A stretch of DNA of 64,000 nucleotides, taken from Akkermansia sp. GTDB lineage: Bacteria; Verrucomicrobiota; Verrucomicrobiia; Verrucomicrobiales; Akkermansiaceae. This document shows, piece by piece, positions 41,047-49,477 of the stretch (position 1 is the first letter of the stretch; every line of letters starts with the position of its first letter). The notes under the pieces were generated by a model. It saw only the letters and a list, made by a program, of their open reading frames with translations. It searched no databases and was not told where the DNA came from. The translations under genes were made by a program, and so were the position numbers. The DNA lies in NCBI GenBank assembly GCA_017471985.1, contig JAFURE010000103.1, positions 1-64,000 on the forward strand, written 5' to 3'.

Positions 41047-41130
41047 CTCATCTGAATGTGTTAATAATGACGTTGTAAGGATAAACAACCCCTTGCGATA
41101 ATATCACATGGCATTACACATTCAGATGAG
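41047..41130 (+). promoter_or_regulatory. 15-bp inverted repeat spanning the start of the PA14-like gene
   Basis: CTCATCTGAATGTGT (41047-41061) is the exact reverse complement of ACACATTCAGATGAG (41116-41130). The second arm is codons 3-8 of the gene that starts at 41108, so a transcript beginning upstream could fold the start region into a loop. An inner GTTGT/ACAAC hairpin (41072-41089) exposes AAGGA in its loop. The paralogue at 42624 has the same 27 coding bases but no upstream arm. Confidence 0.6.
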
Positions 41131-42454
41131 TGAAAAAGTCGAGCGTATGCTGCATAGGGAGTCGCTTAAAAATAAACTCTCTTCGGTTCTGGCCTGCGCG
41201 CTTTTTATGTTAATAAGTTCCGGCGTGTTGTATTTTACCGTCGAGTTCATTGTGGGAGATACCCCGGTCTCGTTCCTGGCTTATACTCCCCCTGCAGAGG
41301 ATTCCCCGTCTGTGCATAACGAGCCTGTATGGGAATTTCGGTCCCGTCATGCGCCAAATCATTCCTCGATGACTCCATCGCAGCTGCTTGTGATGGGGGC
41401 CATCTCACTCTCATTGGCTCCGGTGGAGATTGATATGTCAGAAGGTCTGCCACCGATAAGCTCGGTCTTTGATTTCGGGTTTGAATGCAGTTTGGGTGAA
41501 GAACTGGGCGGCGATACTACCCCGCTGGGGAGCAATCAGGCCGGGGGCTCGGCACTTGTAGGTACTTTTTATGACCTCAAGCAGGCAGGGCGTGGGCGTA
41601 GTCGCAAGCCATCGGCAGTTGCTCTCAAAAAGGGGGATGGAACACTGAGCATCCAGCGGGATAAGTATTATGAGACCATTGCTCATTTCGTGAACAAAGG
41701 ATGGAGTACCGGTCAGCTGAGTAGGTATTTCGAATCCCCGCAAAAGTTATATGCCTCATGCTTCTATCTGCCGTCGGCTCGGGCTCGCTACGCTCCCATC
41801 GCCTATCAGATGGGGGATTCCCGCAAGCCGGAGAGCCAGTGGGTCTGTCAGCCCGGTGGCTGGTGTGTGGTGTACCGTGGTAAGGTGCGTGCTCCCAAAA
41901 CAGGCAAGTTCCGCTTCATTGGCACAGGGGATGACTACATCGCTGTGCGCTTTGACCGCAAACTTGTTCTTTCGGCCGGTTATCGACTCTTCACTCACTA
42001 TGATGTCAGGGTAAAGGGTGGCCCCAAGTTCGCATTCTCCGAGCCAGCGGTACGTGAAAAGTTCCTGAAGGATGTCAGGGCCGGGCTCGACTCTGCCCAC
42101 AAGGGGTACGAGCTTATCAGCACTGTTCCCGGCTGTGAGCGCTGGAATAGAGAATTGGGCGGTCTGACGGCCGGTCGTGAATTCTCTGTCAGGGAGGGGG
42201 CGGTCTACGATATTGAGATTCTGCTTGCCGAGGAAGGTGGGTATTTCGGTTGTGTGCTCTTCATCGAGGATATTACCGACGGCAAGAACTCCGGGGCTCG
42301 GCAGTACGACCTCTTTCGTACCAATTTTTCTGCTCCCGACGCGCGGGAAGTAAGCCGTATGTTGCAGGAGGCCGATAGCTTTGACGGTGATCCGGCAAAG
42401 GCGCAAGCCATACCTTACAATGAGGATTCCTATATCTGGGCAGTTGTTCCGTGA
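41108..42454 (+). CDS. Membrane-anchored PA14-like protein, paralogue 1
   Basis: A 448-residue protein with a cytosolic head (~28 residues), a membrane helix (about 29-52, ACALFMLISSGVLYFTVEFI) and a large periplasmic part. A low-complexity Ser/Pro/Gly region leads to a beta domain (about 240-400) with VYRGKVRAPKTGKFRFIGTG, DDYIAVRFDRKLVL and YDIEILLAEEGGYFGCVLFI. That pattern of PA14-like domains is associated with carbohydrate or adhesin binding. It ends IPYNEDSYIWAVVP. It is closely similar to the next gene. No enzyme site seen; probably envelope-exposed. Confidence 0.7.
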   Translation: MALHIQMSEKVERMLHRESLKNKLSSVLACALFMLISSGVLYFTVEFIVGDTPVSFLAYTPPAEDSPSVHNEPVWEFRSRHAPNHSSMTPSQLLVMGAISLSLAPVEIDMSEGLPPISSVFDFGFECSLGEELGGDTTPLGSNQAGGSALVGTFYDLKQAGRGRSRKPSAVALKKGDGTLSIQRDKYYETIAHFVNKGWSTGQLSRYFESPQKLYASCFYLPSARARYAPIAYQMGDSRKPESQWVCQPGGWCVVYRGKVRAPKTGKFRFIGTGDDYIAVRFDRKLVLSAGYRLFTHYDVRVKGGPKFAFSEPAVREKFLKDVRAGLDSAHKGYELISTVPGCERWNRELGGLTAGREFSVREGAVYDIEILLAEEGGYFGCVLFIEDITDGKNSGARQYDLFRTNFSAPDAREVSRMLQEADSFDGDPAKAQAIPYNEDSYIWAVVP

Positions 42455-42568
42455 AAAAAGTGGGTCATATACTTACTGTTCTCGCTCTTATCGAGAGTCA
42501 GCAGTCCGTTTTTTGAAGCTGTAACAGTTTTTTAACACTTTTCGGGGATTTTCTGCTCGCTTTAGCGT

Positions 42569-42585
42569 ATTCTACGTGGTAGAAT
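42569..42585 (+). promoter_or_regulatory. Palindrome over a -10-like box before PA14 paralogue 2
   Basis: ATTCTAC (42569-42575) and GTAGAAT (42579-42585) form a perfect 7-bp dyad around GTG. The right arm contains TAGAAT, a likely -10 hexamer, 39 bp before the start. A protein bound here would block the promoter. Confidence 0.45.
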
Positions 42586-42623
42586 GCCCTCGTTAGGAAA
42601 AATTTCAACCGTTATTATTACCT

Positions 42624-43976
42624 ATGGCATTACACATTCAGATGAGTGAAGAAGCCGAGGCTTTGCTGCGTAAGGAAGCGCTTAAGAATAAGCTCTCCTC
42701 CGTGCTGGCCTGCGTGCTTTTCATGTTGCTGGGCTTCGGTATATTGTACTTTACCGCAGTGTTCATTGTGGGCGATACCCCCGTATCCTTCCTGGCCTAC
42801 ACCCCGCCCGCAGAGGATGGCCCCCCCACCAATAACCCCACTCCCAAGGAGCTGACTTCCCGCTCTGCCCCCGCAGCATCATCGGTTGCGCCCTCGGTGA
42901 TTGTGGCTACCAGCACGGCTGCTGTCTCTCTGGCCTCCGTCGAGATTGATATGTCCGATGGTCTGTCACTGGACAGCACGCTTGATATCGGCCTGGGCGA
43001 CTCCGACCTGGGTGAAGGTCTGGGCGATGGCGGTAGTGGTCTGGGTTCCGGTCAGGGCGGTGGTTCTGCTCTTGAAGGTACTTTCTATGACCTCAAGCAG
43101 ACCGGCAAGGGCCGTAATCGGAAGGCATCCAAGCTCGCCCAGAAGGGGGAGGGAGGTGTGCTGCGCATTAACCGTAACCAGTACTATGAAGTACTGTCCG
43201 ATTTCATGAACACTGGCTGGAGCCCTGCCAAGCTCGGCAGGTATTACGAGTCCCCCAACAAACTGTACGCCTCTAACTTCTACCTGCCTGTGGCCAAGGC
43301 TCGTTATGCTCCCATCGCCTATCAGGTGGGTGACGCCAAGAAGCCCGAAACTCAGTGGGTGTGCCAGCCCGCCGGTTGGTGCGTGGTGTACCGTGGTAAG
43401 GTTCGCGCACCCAAGACCGGCAAGTTCCGTTTCATTGGTACGGGTGACGACTGCATTGCCGTGCGTTTTGACCGCAAGGTAGTGATGGAGGGTGGCTACC
43501 GACTGATTTCCTCTTTCGATGCCAAGAAAGGCGGCGGTCCCAAGCTGCGGCTTTCTACCCCGGGCGGTCGGGATGCTTTCTTTAAGGATGTTAAGAGTGG
43601 CCGTGATCGAGACCACAAGGAGTACGAGCTTATTCCTACGGTTGAAGGTATCGGCATCTGGAAACAGGAGCTCGGTGGCCTGATGGCCGGCAATACCTTC
43701 TCGGTGAAGGAGGGCGAGGTGTATCCTATCGAAATTCTGGTGGCAGAAGAAGGTGGTGCATTCGGGTTCGTGCTTTTCATTGAGGATGTGACCGATGGTA
43801 AGAACTCCAAGGCAAAGCAGTATGACCTGTTCCGCACGAACTTCTCGGAGCCGTCTTCCGAGGAAATCAATAACATGTTGCGCGAGACCGGCAGTGTGCA
43901 CGTGTTCAACGGCAAGGGACTTCGCCTGGATATCCCCTACAACAAAGATTCTCTCATCTGGACTGCGGTTCCCTGA
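42624..43976 (+). CDS. Membrane-anchored PA14-like protein, paralogue 2
   Basis: A 450-residue paralogue of the preceding gene; the first 27 coding bases are identical (MALHIQMSE). It has a membrane helix at about 28-52 and a Ser/Ala-rich linker with conserved VEIDMSDGLSLDS. A Gly-rich stretch (DGGSGLGSGQGGGSALEGTF) leads to the PA14-like domain with VYRGKVRAPKTGKFRFIGTG, DDCIAVRFDRKVVM and EILVAEEGGAFGFVLFIEDV, ending IPYNKDSLIWTAVP. Codon use is more biased to frequent codons than in paralogue 1, hinting at higher expression. It has its own promoter region and terminator, so the two may be regulated separately. Confidence 0.7.
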   Translation: MALHIQMSEEAEALLRKEALKNKLSSVLACVLFMLLGFGILYFTAVFIVGDTPVSFLAYTPPAEDGPPTNNPTPKELTSRSAPAASSVAPSVIVATSTAAVSLASVEIDMSDGLSLDSTLDIGLGDSDLGEGLGDGGSGLGSGQGGGSALEGTFYDLKQTGKGRNRKASKLAQKGEGGVLRINRNQYYEVLSDFMNTGWSPAKLGRYYESPNKLYASNFYLPVAKARYAPIAYQVGDAKKPETQWVCQPAGWCVVYRGKVRAPKTGKFRFIGTGDDCIAVRFDRKVVMEGGYRLISSFDAKKGGGPKLRLSTPGGRDAFFKDVKSGRDRDHKEYELIPTVEGIGIWKQELGGLMAGNTFSVKEGEVYPIEILVAEEGGAFGFVLFIEDVTDGKNSKAKQYDLFRTNFSEPSSEEINNMLRETGSVHVFNGKGLRLDIPYNKDSLIWTAVP

Positions 43977-44001
43977 TAGGACTGAACGCAGAATTTGACA
44001 C

Positions 44002-44042
44002 ACAAAAGGCTGTGGCATCCGGCTGCAGCCTTTTGTTTTTTA
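44002..44042 (+). terminator. Terminator after PA14 paralogue 2
   Basis: ACAAAAGGCTG (44002-44012) pairs with CAGCCTTTTGT (44026-44036), then T6. Confidence 0.88.
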
Positions 44043-44147
44043 CCGGCCGGCTCCCGTGAGCTTTTTTCATGCTTGGCATAGGCTGAATTATCTTGCCATA
44101 GCAGGTGAATGTTGGTATAGTACCGGAGGACTCGGGTTGTTTAGTAT

Positions 44148-46202
44148 ATGCGTAGAAAACATGTTTTTATAGCAATCATGATGGCAGCCGTGCTGGGGGG
44201 CTCATTCCCCTGCGGGGCTGAAACAAATCCTGAATACGTGCGCATGGCTCAGGAGTGGACTTCTCCCCACGACCTGAAGGTTGAGCAGACGGCGAAGGTT
44301 GCCCTGCTGCCCTTTCCTCAGCAGGTAATCTGGCATAGCGGTGAGCTGGATGAGCAGGGGCGTGAGCCTCGCCTGATGGGTGATGTCGGTACTATGCTGC
44401 AAACGGCACTCGAGGATTATCAGAGCTCCCGCATGCAGGGGAATGGTATTCTGCCGGTAACCTGCACCTTGCACCCCGATGCTTTGCCGAAAGAGCACGC
44501 CGCAGAGGGGTACAAACTGACTGTGGGTGCAGATGGCGTGAAGATAACAGCCGTGACTGAGGCCGGTTTGCTCTACGGTTTCCAGACCCTGCGGCAGATG
44601 CTGGCCACCGGTAAGGGCAAGCTGCCGTATTGTGATATCACCGACTGGCCTGCCTTCCGCTATCGTGGTTACATGCAGGATTGTGGTCGCAACTTCCGCA
44701 GCGTGGAGCGATTGAAGGCGGAGCTTTCTCTTGCCGCTCAGCTGAAGGTGAATCTCTTCCACTGGCACATGACGGATTACCCGGCCTGGCACATTGAGTG
44801 CAAGTCATACCCGCAGTTGAATGCCCCGCGCCACCGCACCCGCGACAAGAATGATACCTACACCTACGAGCAGATTCGCGATGTGTTTGCCTATGCCGCT
44901 GAGCGTAATATCACCATCATTCCCGAGCTGGATATGCCCGGTCACAGCGCGTATTTTGAGCGAGCCTTCGGGTTTAAGATGCACACCCCGCAGGGTATGA
45001 AGATTGTGGGTGAGTTGCTGGATGAATTCTGCCGGGAAATCCCCGCAGAGATTTGCCCCATCGTGCATTTCGGTGCCGATGAGGTGCGCATACCCAACGC
45101 TGCTCAGTTTGTGGACTTCGTGACAAAAAAACTGCAGAGCCATGGCCGAACCCCCATGCAGTGGGCCAGTAACCGCGACCTGCCCGTTGGTGAGCACTCC
45201 ATCGAACAGCGTTGGGGCGAGGGAGCTGATATGGTGGCAAAATCCATACGCTCAGAGCGAATTAAACGCCCGGCATTCGACTCGACCATGGGTTACACGA
45301 ATCTGCTCGACCCTGCGCTGCTGGTGCGCCGCTACTTCTTCATGCGTCCCTGTGGCTCAGCTCAGGGAGATGAGTTGAAGCTCGGTACCATCATGTGTAT
45401 ATGGCCCGATGGCAAGGTGGATGACAAGAGCCTTATTCCTGCCATGTGCACCATGTGGCCAGGTATGATGGCCATGGCTGAGCGCTCGTGGAAGGGCGGT
45501 GGGGCAGATGGTGATCACCTGCCGCTGGAAATGCCCGCTGCAGATACCACTCCCGGTCGGGCATACGCTCTCTTTGAGCAGCGCATGCAGGCCCTGCGTG
45601 ACACCCAGTTCGCCGGCGAATCCTTCCCCGTCTGGCCGGAGTCTGCTGTGAGCTGGACGGTTGTGGAACCGGTGCCTGCAAGGCAGGCCGCCGCTGTGCG
45701 GGAGCAGGTGCTGAGCGGTAAGCTCGATAACCTGCACACGCGCAGAGCTCACTGTGCTAACCTTTATTTCCGTACCAGACCCGATACCGGCTATCTGGGC
45801 ATGTTCCCGAAAGCCCGGGCAGGGCAGACGGTATGGGCTGTTACAACCATTCATGCTGAGCAGGCCGGCCCGCAGAAGTTCATGGTGGGCTTCGATGCCC
45901 CGGCTCGCTCCAATCGCCGCTGGACCGGCGTGCCCCGCAATGGTGAGTGGTCACAGGCCGGTACCCGAATCTGGCTCAACGGGCAGGAGTTGAAAAATCC
46001 CCGCTCCTATCGCCTGGCCGGGCAGCGGCGCCACCCCGGCAATGCCTGGAACTTCGAGCACCCGCTCGATGTTGAGGAAATCTGGTGGGTGCAGGAGCCT
46101 GTCGAGATAACGCTTCAGAAGGGCGATAATACTTTCATTATCGAACAGCCCTATGCAGGTGAACATCATTCCTGGGGTGTTTCGCTTATTCCTGTGAAAT
46201 AA
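44148..46202 (+). CDS. Secreted GH20 beta-N-acetylhexosaminidase
   Basis: A 684-residue exported glycoside hydrolase with a signal peptide (about 1-24, ending GAE). An N-terminal GH20b-like domain (KLTVGADGVKITAVTEAGLL) precedes the GH20 barrel: FRYRGYMQDCGRNFRSVERL, VNLFHWHMTDYPAWHIECKS, IIPELDMPGHSAYF and HFGADEVRI, with catalytic Asp311-Glu312 (acid/base and neighbour). The C-terminal ~200 residues form a beta domain with VNGQ/WNFEHPLDVEEIWWV-like strands. It should remove terminal GlcNAc or GalNAc, as found on mucin O-glycans. It lies directly upstream of a secreted GH2 enzyme, each with its own terminator. Confidence 0.92.
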   Translation: MRRKHVFIAIMMAAVLGGSFPCGAETNPEYVRMAQEWTSPHDLKVEQTAKVALLPFPQQVIWHSGELDEQGREPRLMGDVGTMLQTALEDYQSSRMQGNGILPVTCTLHPDALPKEHAAEGYKLTVGADGVKITAVTEAGLLYGFQTLRQMLATGKGKLPYCDITDWPAFRYRGYMQDCGRNFRSVERLKAELSLAAQLKVNLFHWHMTDYPAWHIECKSYPQLNAPRHRTRDKNDTYTYEQIRDVFAYAAERNITIIPELDMPGHSAYFERAFGFKMHTPQGMKIVGELLDEFCREIPAEICPIVHFGADEVRIPNAAQFVDFVTKKLQSHGRTPMQWASNRDLPVGEHSIEQRWGEGADMVAKSIRSERIKRPAFDSTMGYTNLLDPALLVRRYFFMRPCGSAQGDELKLGTIMCIWPDGKVDDKSLIPAMCTMWPGMMAMAERSWKGGGADGDHLPLEMPAADTTPGRAYALFEQRMQALRDTQFAGESFPVWPESAVSWTVVEPVPARQAAAVREQVLSGKLDNLHTRRAHCANLYFRTRPDTGYLGMFPKARAGQTVWAVTTIHAEQAGPQKFMVGFDAPARSNRRWTGVPRNGEWSQAGTRIWLNGQELKNPRSYRLAGQRRHPGNAWNFEHPLDVEEIWWVQEPVEITLQKGDNTFIIEQPYAGEHHSWGVSLIPVK

Positions 46203-46234
46203 GTTCCTTAGCTTTTGCTGGCAAAAACTGATTG

Positions 46235-46277
46235 CACCGGGCTCTGTTGTTTTTAACCTCAGTGCCCGGTGTTTTTT
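46235..46277 (+). terminator. Terminator after the GH20 gene
   Basis: CACCGGGC (46235-46242) pairs with GCCCGGTG (46264-46271), followed by T6. Confidence 0.8.
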
Positions 46278-46351
46278 GCTTGCCATGTCGTTTAAAATAT
46301 GCTAAATGATACGGAACCGTTTGCCGTACAGGTGAACTGATATACATAGCC

Positions 46352-49330
46352 ATGAATGCAAAATATATACTCCCACTGATAGCGCTGGGCATTGCTGCGG
46401 CACATGCCGGTGAACGTGAGACATTTGATTTCGGCTGGAAATTCAAATACTTTGGCGGTTATGACCCGGCCGATGCCGGTTCTCCTACCTGGTGCTCCGG
46501 TTACCAGGGTGGTCACCCTGCATCCCATGCGGTGGATGGTAATATGGACACCCGATGGTGCGCCCCCAGTTCGGAGGAAGGGTATAAGTTGGTGGTGGCT
46601 CCCGGGTTCGATGACCCGGTGAAACTTTTCCTTATCTATTGGGAAAAGCCCAGTACTTTCGACGTGAATATCAAAGTCATCTGCCGGGACGAAAGTAAGA
46701 ACTTCGAGCTTTCATTCAACCAGGGCGGACAGGCTGCCAGCTTTGTGGAGATGCCGGAGCCGACGGCCATTCGCTACGTGGTGGTGACGGTTCCGAGCGG
46801 CACTACCATTTCGCAGTGGATGAGTGTGTGTGAGGTGCTTTTTACCGGTGCAGACAATACCCCGCTCAAGGTGCGGCGTGGCCCGGGGGCAGAGTCTCAC
46901 GCTGCGGTGGATGCCAGTGAAATCGGTTATAAGCAAGTGCAGCTCCCGCACGACTGGGCTATCGAGAGCCCATTCCTTGAGGCAGAACCCAACGAAACGG
47001 GTAAACTCCCCTGGAACGGCTGGGGCTGGTACCGTAAGAACTTCGATGTGCCCGCCACCTTCGACGCCGCTAAAGAGCGCTGGTATCTGGATTTCGATGG
47101 CGTGATGTCCCGCCCGCAGATTTATGTGAACGGGCAGAAAGCCGGCGAGTGGGCCTATGGCTACAACTCCTTCCGCGTGGATATCACCCCCTTCCTTAAG
47201 CCCGGTCAGCAGAACCTCGTGGCCGTGATGGCCAGTAACCTGCCGCTCTCCACCCGTTGGTACCCGGGCGCCGGAATTTACCGCCACGTGTGGCTCGAGA
47301 AGACCGGCCCCGTGCACCTGGCTAAGTGGCCCACTTATGTAACCACTCCTGAAATCAGTGAGCAGTCTGCCCTCGTGAAGGTGCAGACAACCGTTGCAAA
47401 CACTAGCGATACCCCGGCAGAGGTTACGGTGTACCAGCAGGTCGAGGGTGCCGCCGCCGCCCCTGCTACCATTACTCTGGCTCCCGGTACCGAGGGCGTG
47501 GTGGAGCAGGAACTGCGCGTGGCTTCCCCGCGCCTGTGGAGCTGCGAGTCCCCCAACCTCTACAAGCTCAATACGCGCGTCGTGATGAATGGGCGTGAGA
47601 TTGATAATCACGATACCACATTCGGCGTTCGCAATATCGAGTGGCGTAAGGAGGGCTTCTTCCTCAATGGCCAGCGCGTTAAGATTAAGGGCGTGTGTGA
47701 ACACCACGACCTGGGGGCACTCGGCGCCGCCTTCTACGCCCGTGCTTACGAGCGCAAGATTGAAAAGCTGAAGGAAATGGGTTGCAATTCCATCCGCATG
47801 ACCCACAACCCGCCCGCTCCCGAGGTGCTCGACCTCTGCGACAAGCACGGCATACTGGTCATCGACGAGCTCTTCGATATCTGGAAACGCCAGAAGTACG
47901 AGAAGGTGAACGGCTATCACCTTTACTGGGATAAATGGATGCAGAAGGACGTGCGTAACTTCATGCTGCGCGACCGTAATCACCCCTCCATCATTGCCTG
48001 GAGCGGTGGCAATGAGGTCATGGAACAAACCATGAGTAAGACTGATAAGAAGTGGAATGCCCTTAACTTCCGTGTCGCCTACAGTCTGCGGGATGAAATC
48101 CGCAAGTACGATACCACGCGTCCCTATACCGTGGGTTGTAATGATATGAATGCCTGGAAGAACGGCTTTATCGATACCATGGATATCTATGGCTTCAACT
48201 ACAAGCCGCATCTTTACGATGACTTCCGCAAGAAGCACCCGAATACGCCCTACTACGGCTCCGAGACCTGCTCCTGCGTCGGCACGCGAGATACCTACAA
48301 CTTCCCGCTCGGTTGGAAGGTGGGGGATGGCTACTTTAAGCCCGGTGCTGTACCGCACCAGGTGAGTGCCTATGGACTGGCCAGTACTCACTGGGGCTCC
48401 AGCCCGGATATTGAGATGAATGCCCACACCATGAACCCCGACCTGGCCGGTGAGTACGTGTGGACCGGTTTCGACTACATCGGTGAGCCTACTCCCTATA
48501 ACCAGGACGCCTCCATCGAGAACAACATCAAGCACCTGCCCAAGGAGCAGCGCGAGGCCATCATGCGTGAGTACGAGGCCATGGGCAATCGTGCCGCGAG
48601 CCGTAGCTCTTACTTCGGTATCATTGACCTCGCCGGTTTCCCCAAGGATATCTACTACCTCTACCAGAGCCAGTGGAACCCCGACAAGGCTCAGGCTCAT
48701 ATCCTGCCGCATTGGAACTGGAAGGGCCACGAGGGGCGTACCACACCCGTGATGGTATTCACCAGCGGCGACGAGGCCGAGCTCTTTGTGAACGGCAAGA
48801 GCCAGGGCGTGCGCAAGCGCGGCGAGGGCCAGACCTTCGTGCAGAAGGATAAATCTCTGGCCGTGAGCAAGAATCAGTTCCGTTTCACCTGGGAGGATGT
48901 CGTCTACGAACCCGGCACCGTTGAGGTGGTGGTGAAGAAGGATGGCAAGCCCTGGGCCACTGCCAAGCGCGTGACCACCGGCGATTCCGCCGCGGTGAGG
49001 GCCGATGTGGATCGCTCCACCATCGTGGGCGATTCCCGCGACCTGGCTTTCGTGGAACTGGCACTGACCGATGCTCAGGGTAATGTGGTACCCACCGACA
49101 GCCGTCGCGTGAGCTTCTCCATCGAGGGGCCGGCCGAGCTGGTGGGCTTCTGCAATGGCGACCCGACCGACTGGACCTGCATGCAGGACCTCAACCAGCG
49201 CTTCTTCAACGGCCGCCTGCTGGCTGTCGTACGTGGTAAGCGTGGTGAAAGCGGCACTGCAACCGTCACCGTGCGCGCCAACGGCCTGCCCGAGATTAAG
49301 GTGCCCGTAACCATCGCGCCCATGAAGTAA
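46352..49330 (+). CDS. Secreted GH2 beta-galactosidase with inserted discoidin-like domain
   Basis: A 992-residue exported enzyme (signal peptide about 1-19). The GH2 sugar-binding start (RETFDFGWKFKYFG) is interrupted by a ~125-residue discoidin/CBM32-like insert (GGHPASHAVDGNMDTRWCAP, AIRYVVVTVPSG). It resumes at YKQVQLPHDWAIESPF, followed by the immunoglobulin-like and TIM-barrel parts. Catalytic residues: acid/base Glu555 in WSGGNEVME and nucleophile Glu638 in YYGSETCSC. C-terminal Ig-like domains (DUF4982-type, IYYLYQSQWNPDKAQAHILP) end the protein. It probably removes beta-linked galactose from mucin glycans; exact linkage is not readable. Confidence 0.9.
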   Translation: MNAKYILPLIALGIAAAHAGERETFDFGWKFKYFGGYDPADAGSPTWCSGYQGGHPASHAVDGNMDTRWCAPSSEEGYKLVVAPGFDDPVKLFLIYWEKPSTFDVNIKVICRDESKNFELSFNQGGQAASFVEMPEPTAIRYVVVTVPSGTTISQWMSVCEVLFTGADNTPLKVRRGPGAESHAAVDASEIGYKQVQLPHDWAIESPFLEAEPNETGKLPWNGWGWYRKNFDVPATFDAAKERWYLDFDGVMSRPQIYVNGQKAGEWAYGYNSFRVDITPFLKPGQQNLVAVMASNLPLSTRWYPGAGIYRHVWLEKTGPVHLAKWPTYVTTPEISEQSALVKVQTTVANTSDTPAEVTVYQQVEGAAAAPATITLAPGTEGVVEQELRVASPRLWSCESPNLYKLNTRVVMNGREIDNHDTTFGVRNIEWRKEGFFLNGQRVKIKGVCEHHDLGALGAAFYARAYERKIEKLKEMGCNSIRMTHNPPAPEVLDLCDKHGILVIDELFDIWKRQKYEKVNGYHLYWDKWMQKDVRNFMLRDRNHPSIIAWSGGNEVMEQTMSKTDKKWNALNFRVAYSLRDEIRKYDTTRPYTVGCNDMNAWKNGFIDTMDIYGFNYKPHLYDDFRKKHPNTPYYGSETCSCVGTRDTYNFPLGWKVGDGYFKPGAVPHQVSAYGLASTHWGSSPDIEMNAHTMNPDLAGEYVWTGFDYIGEPTPYNQDASIENNIKHLPKEQREAIMREYEAMGNRAASRSSYFGIIDLAGFPKDIYYLYQSQWNPDKAQAHILPHWNWKGHEGRTTPVMVFTSGDEAELFVNGKSQGVRKRGEGQTFVQKDKSLAVSKNQFRFTWEDVVYEPGTVEVVVKKDGKPWATAKRVTTGDSAAVRADVDRSTIVGDSRDLAFVELALTDAQGNVVPTDSRRVSFSIEGPAELVGFCNGDPTDWTCMQDLNQRFFNGRLLAVVRGKRGESGTATVTVRANGLPEIKVPVTIAPMK

Positions 49331-49357
49331 GAGAGTCTCTATTTCTCTGAGTTACTT

Positions 49358-49390
49358 ATCGGCCCGCGTCTGTAGCAGATGCGGGCCGAT
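49358..49390 (+). terminator. Strong hairpin after the GH2 gene
   Basis: ATCGGCCCGCGTCTG (49358-49372) and CAGATGCGGGCCGAT (49376-49390) pair with one G-T pair and a 3-base loop. The T-tract after it is weak, so it may terminate poorly or protect the 3' end. Confidence 0.6.
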
Positions 49391-49477
49391 TGCCATTATC
49401 GGGAATTGTAATGTTATTTAAAATGATAGGAAATAAGCATTGACTACAGGGGAATGGTAGTGTACACTTCTGACGCT

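Noticed and set aside
46712-48730. A 672-residue open frame antisense to the GH2 gene
   Set aside because: It mirrors third-position GC bias of a long GC-rich gene, has no start context, and its product shows no domain; the GH2 frame with catalytic residues is clearly real.
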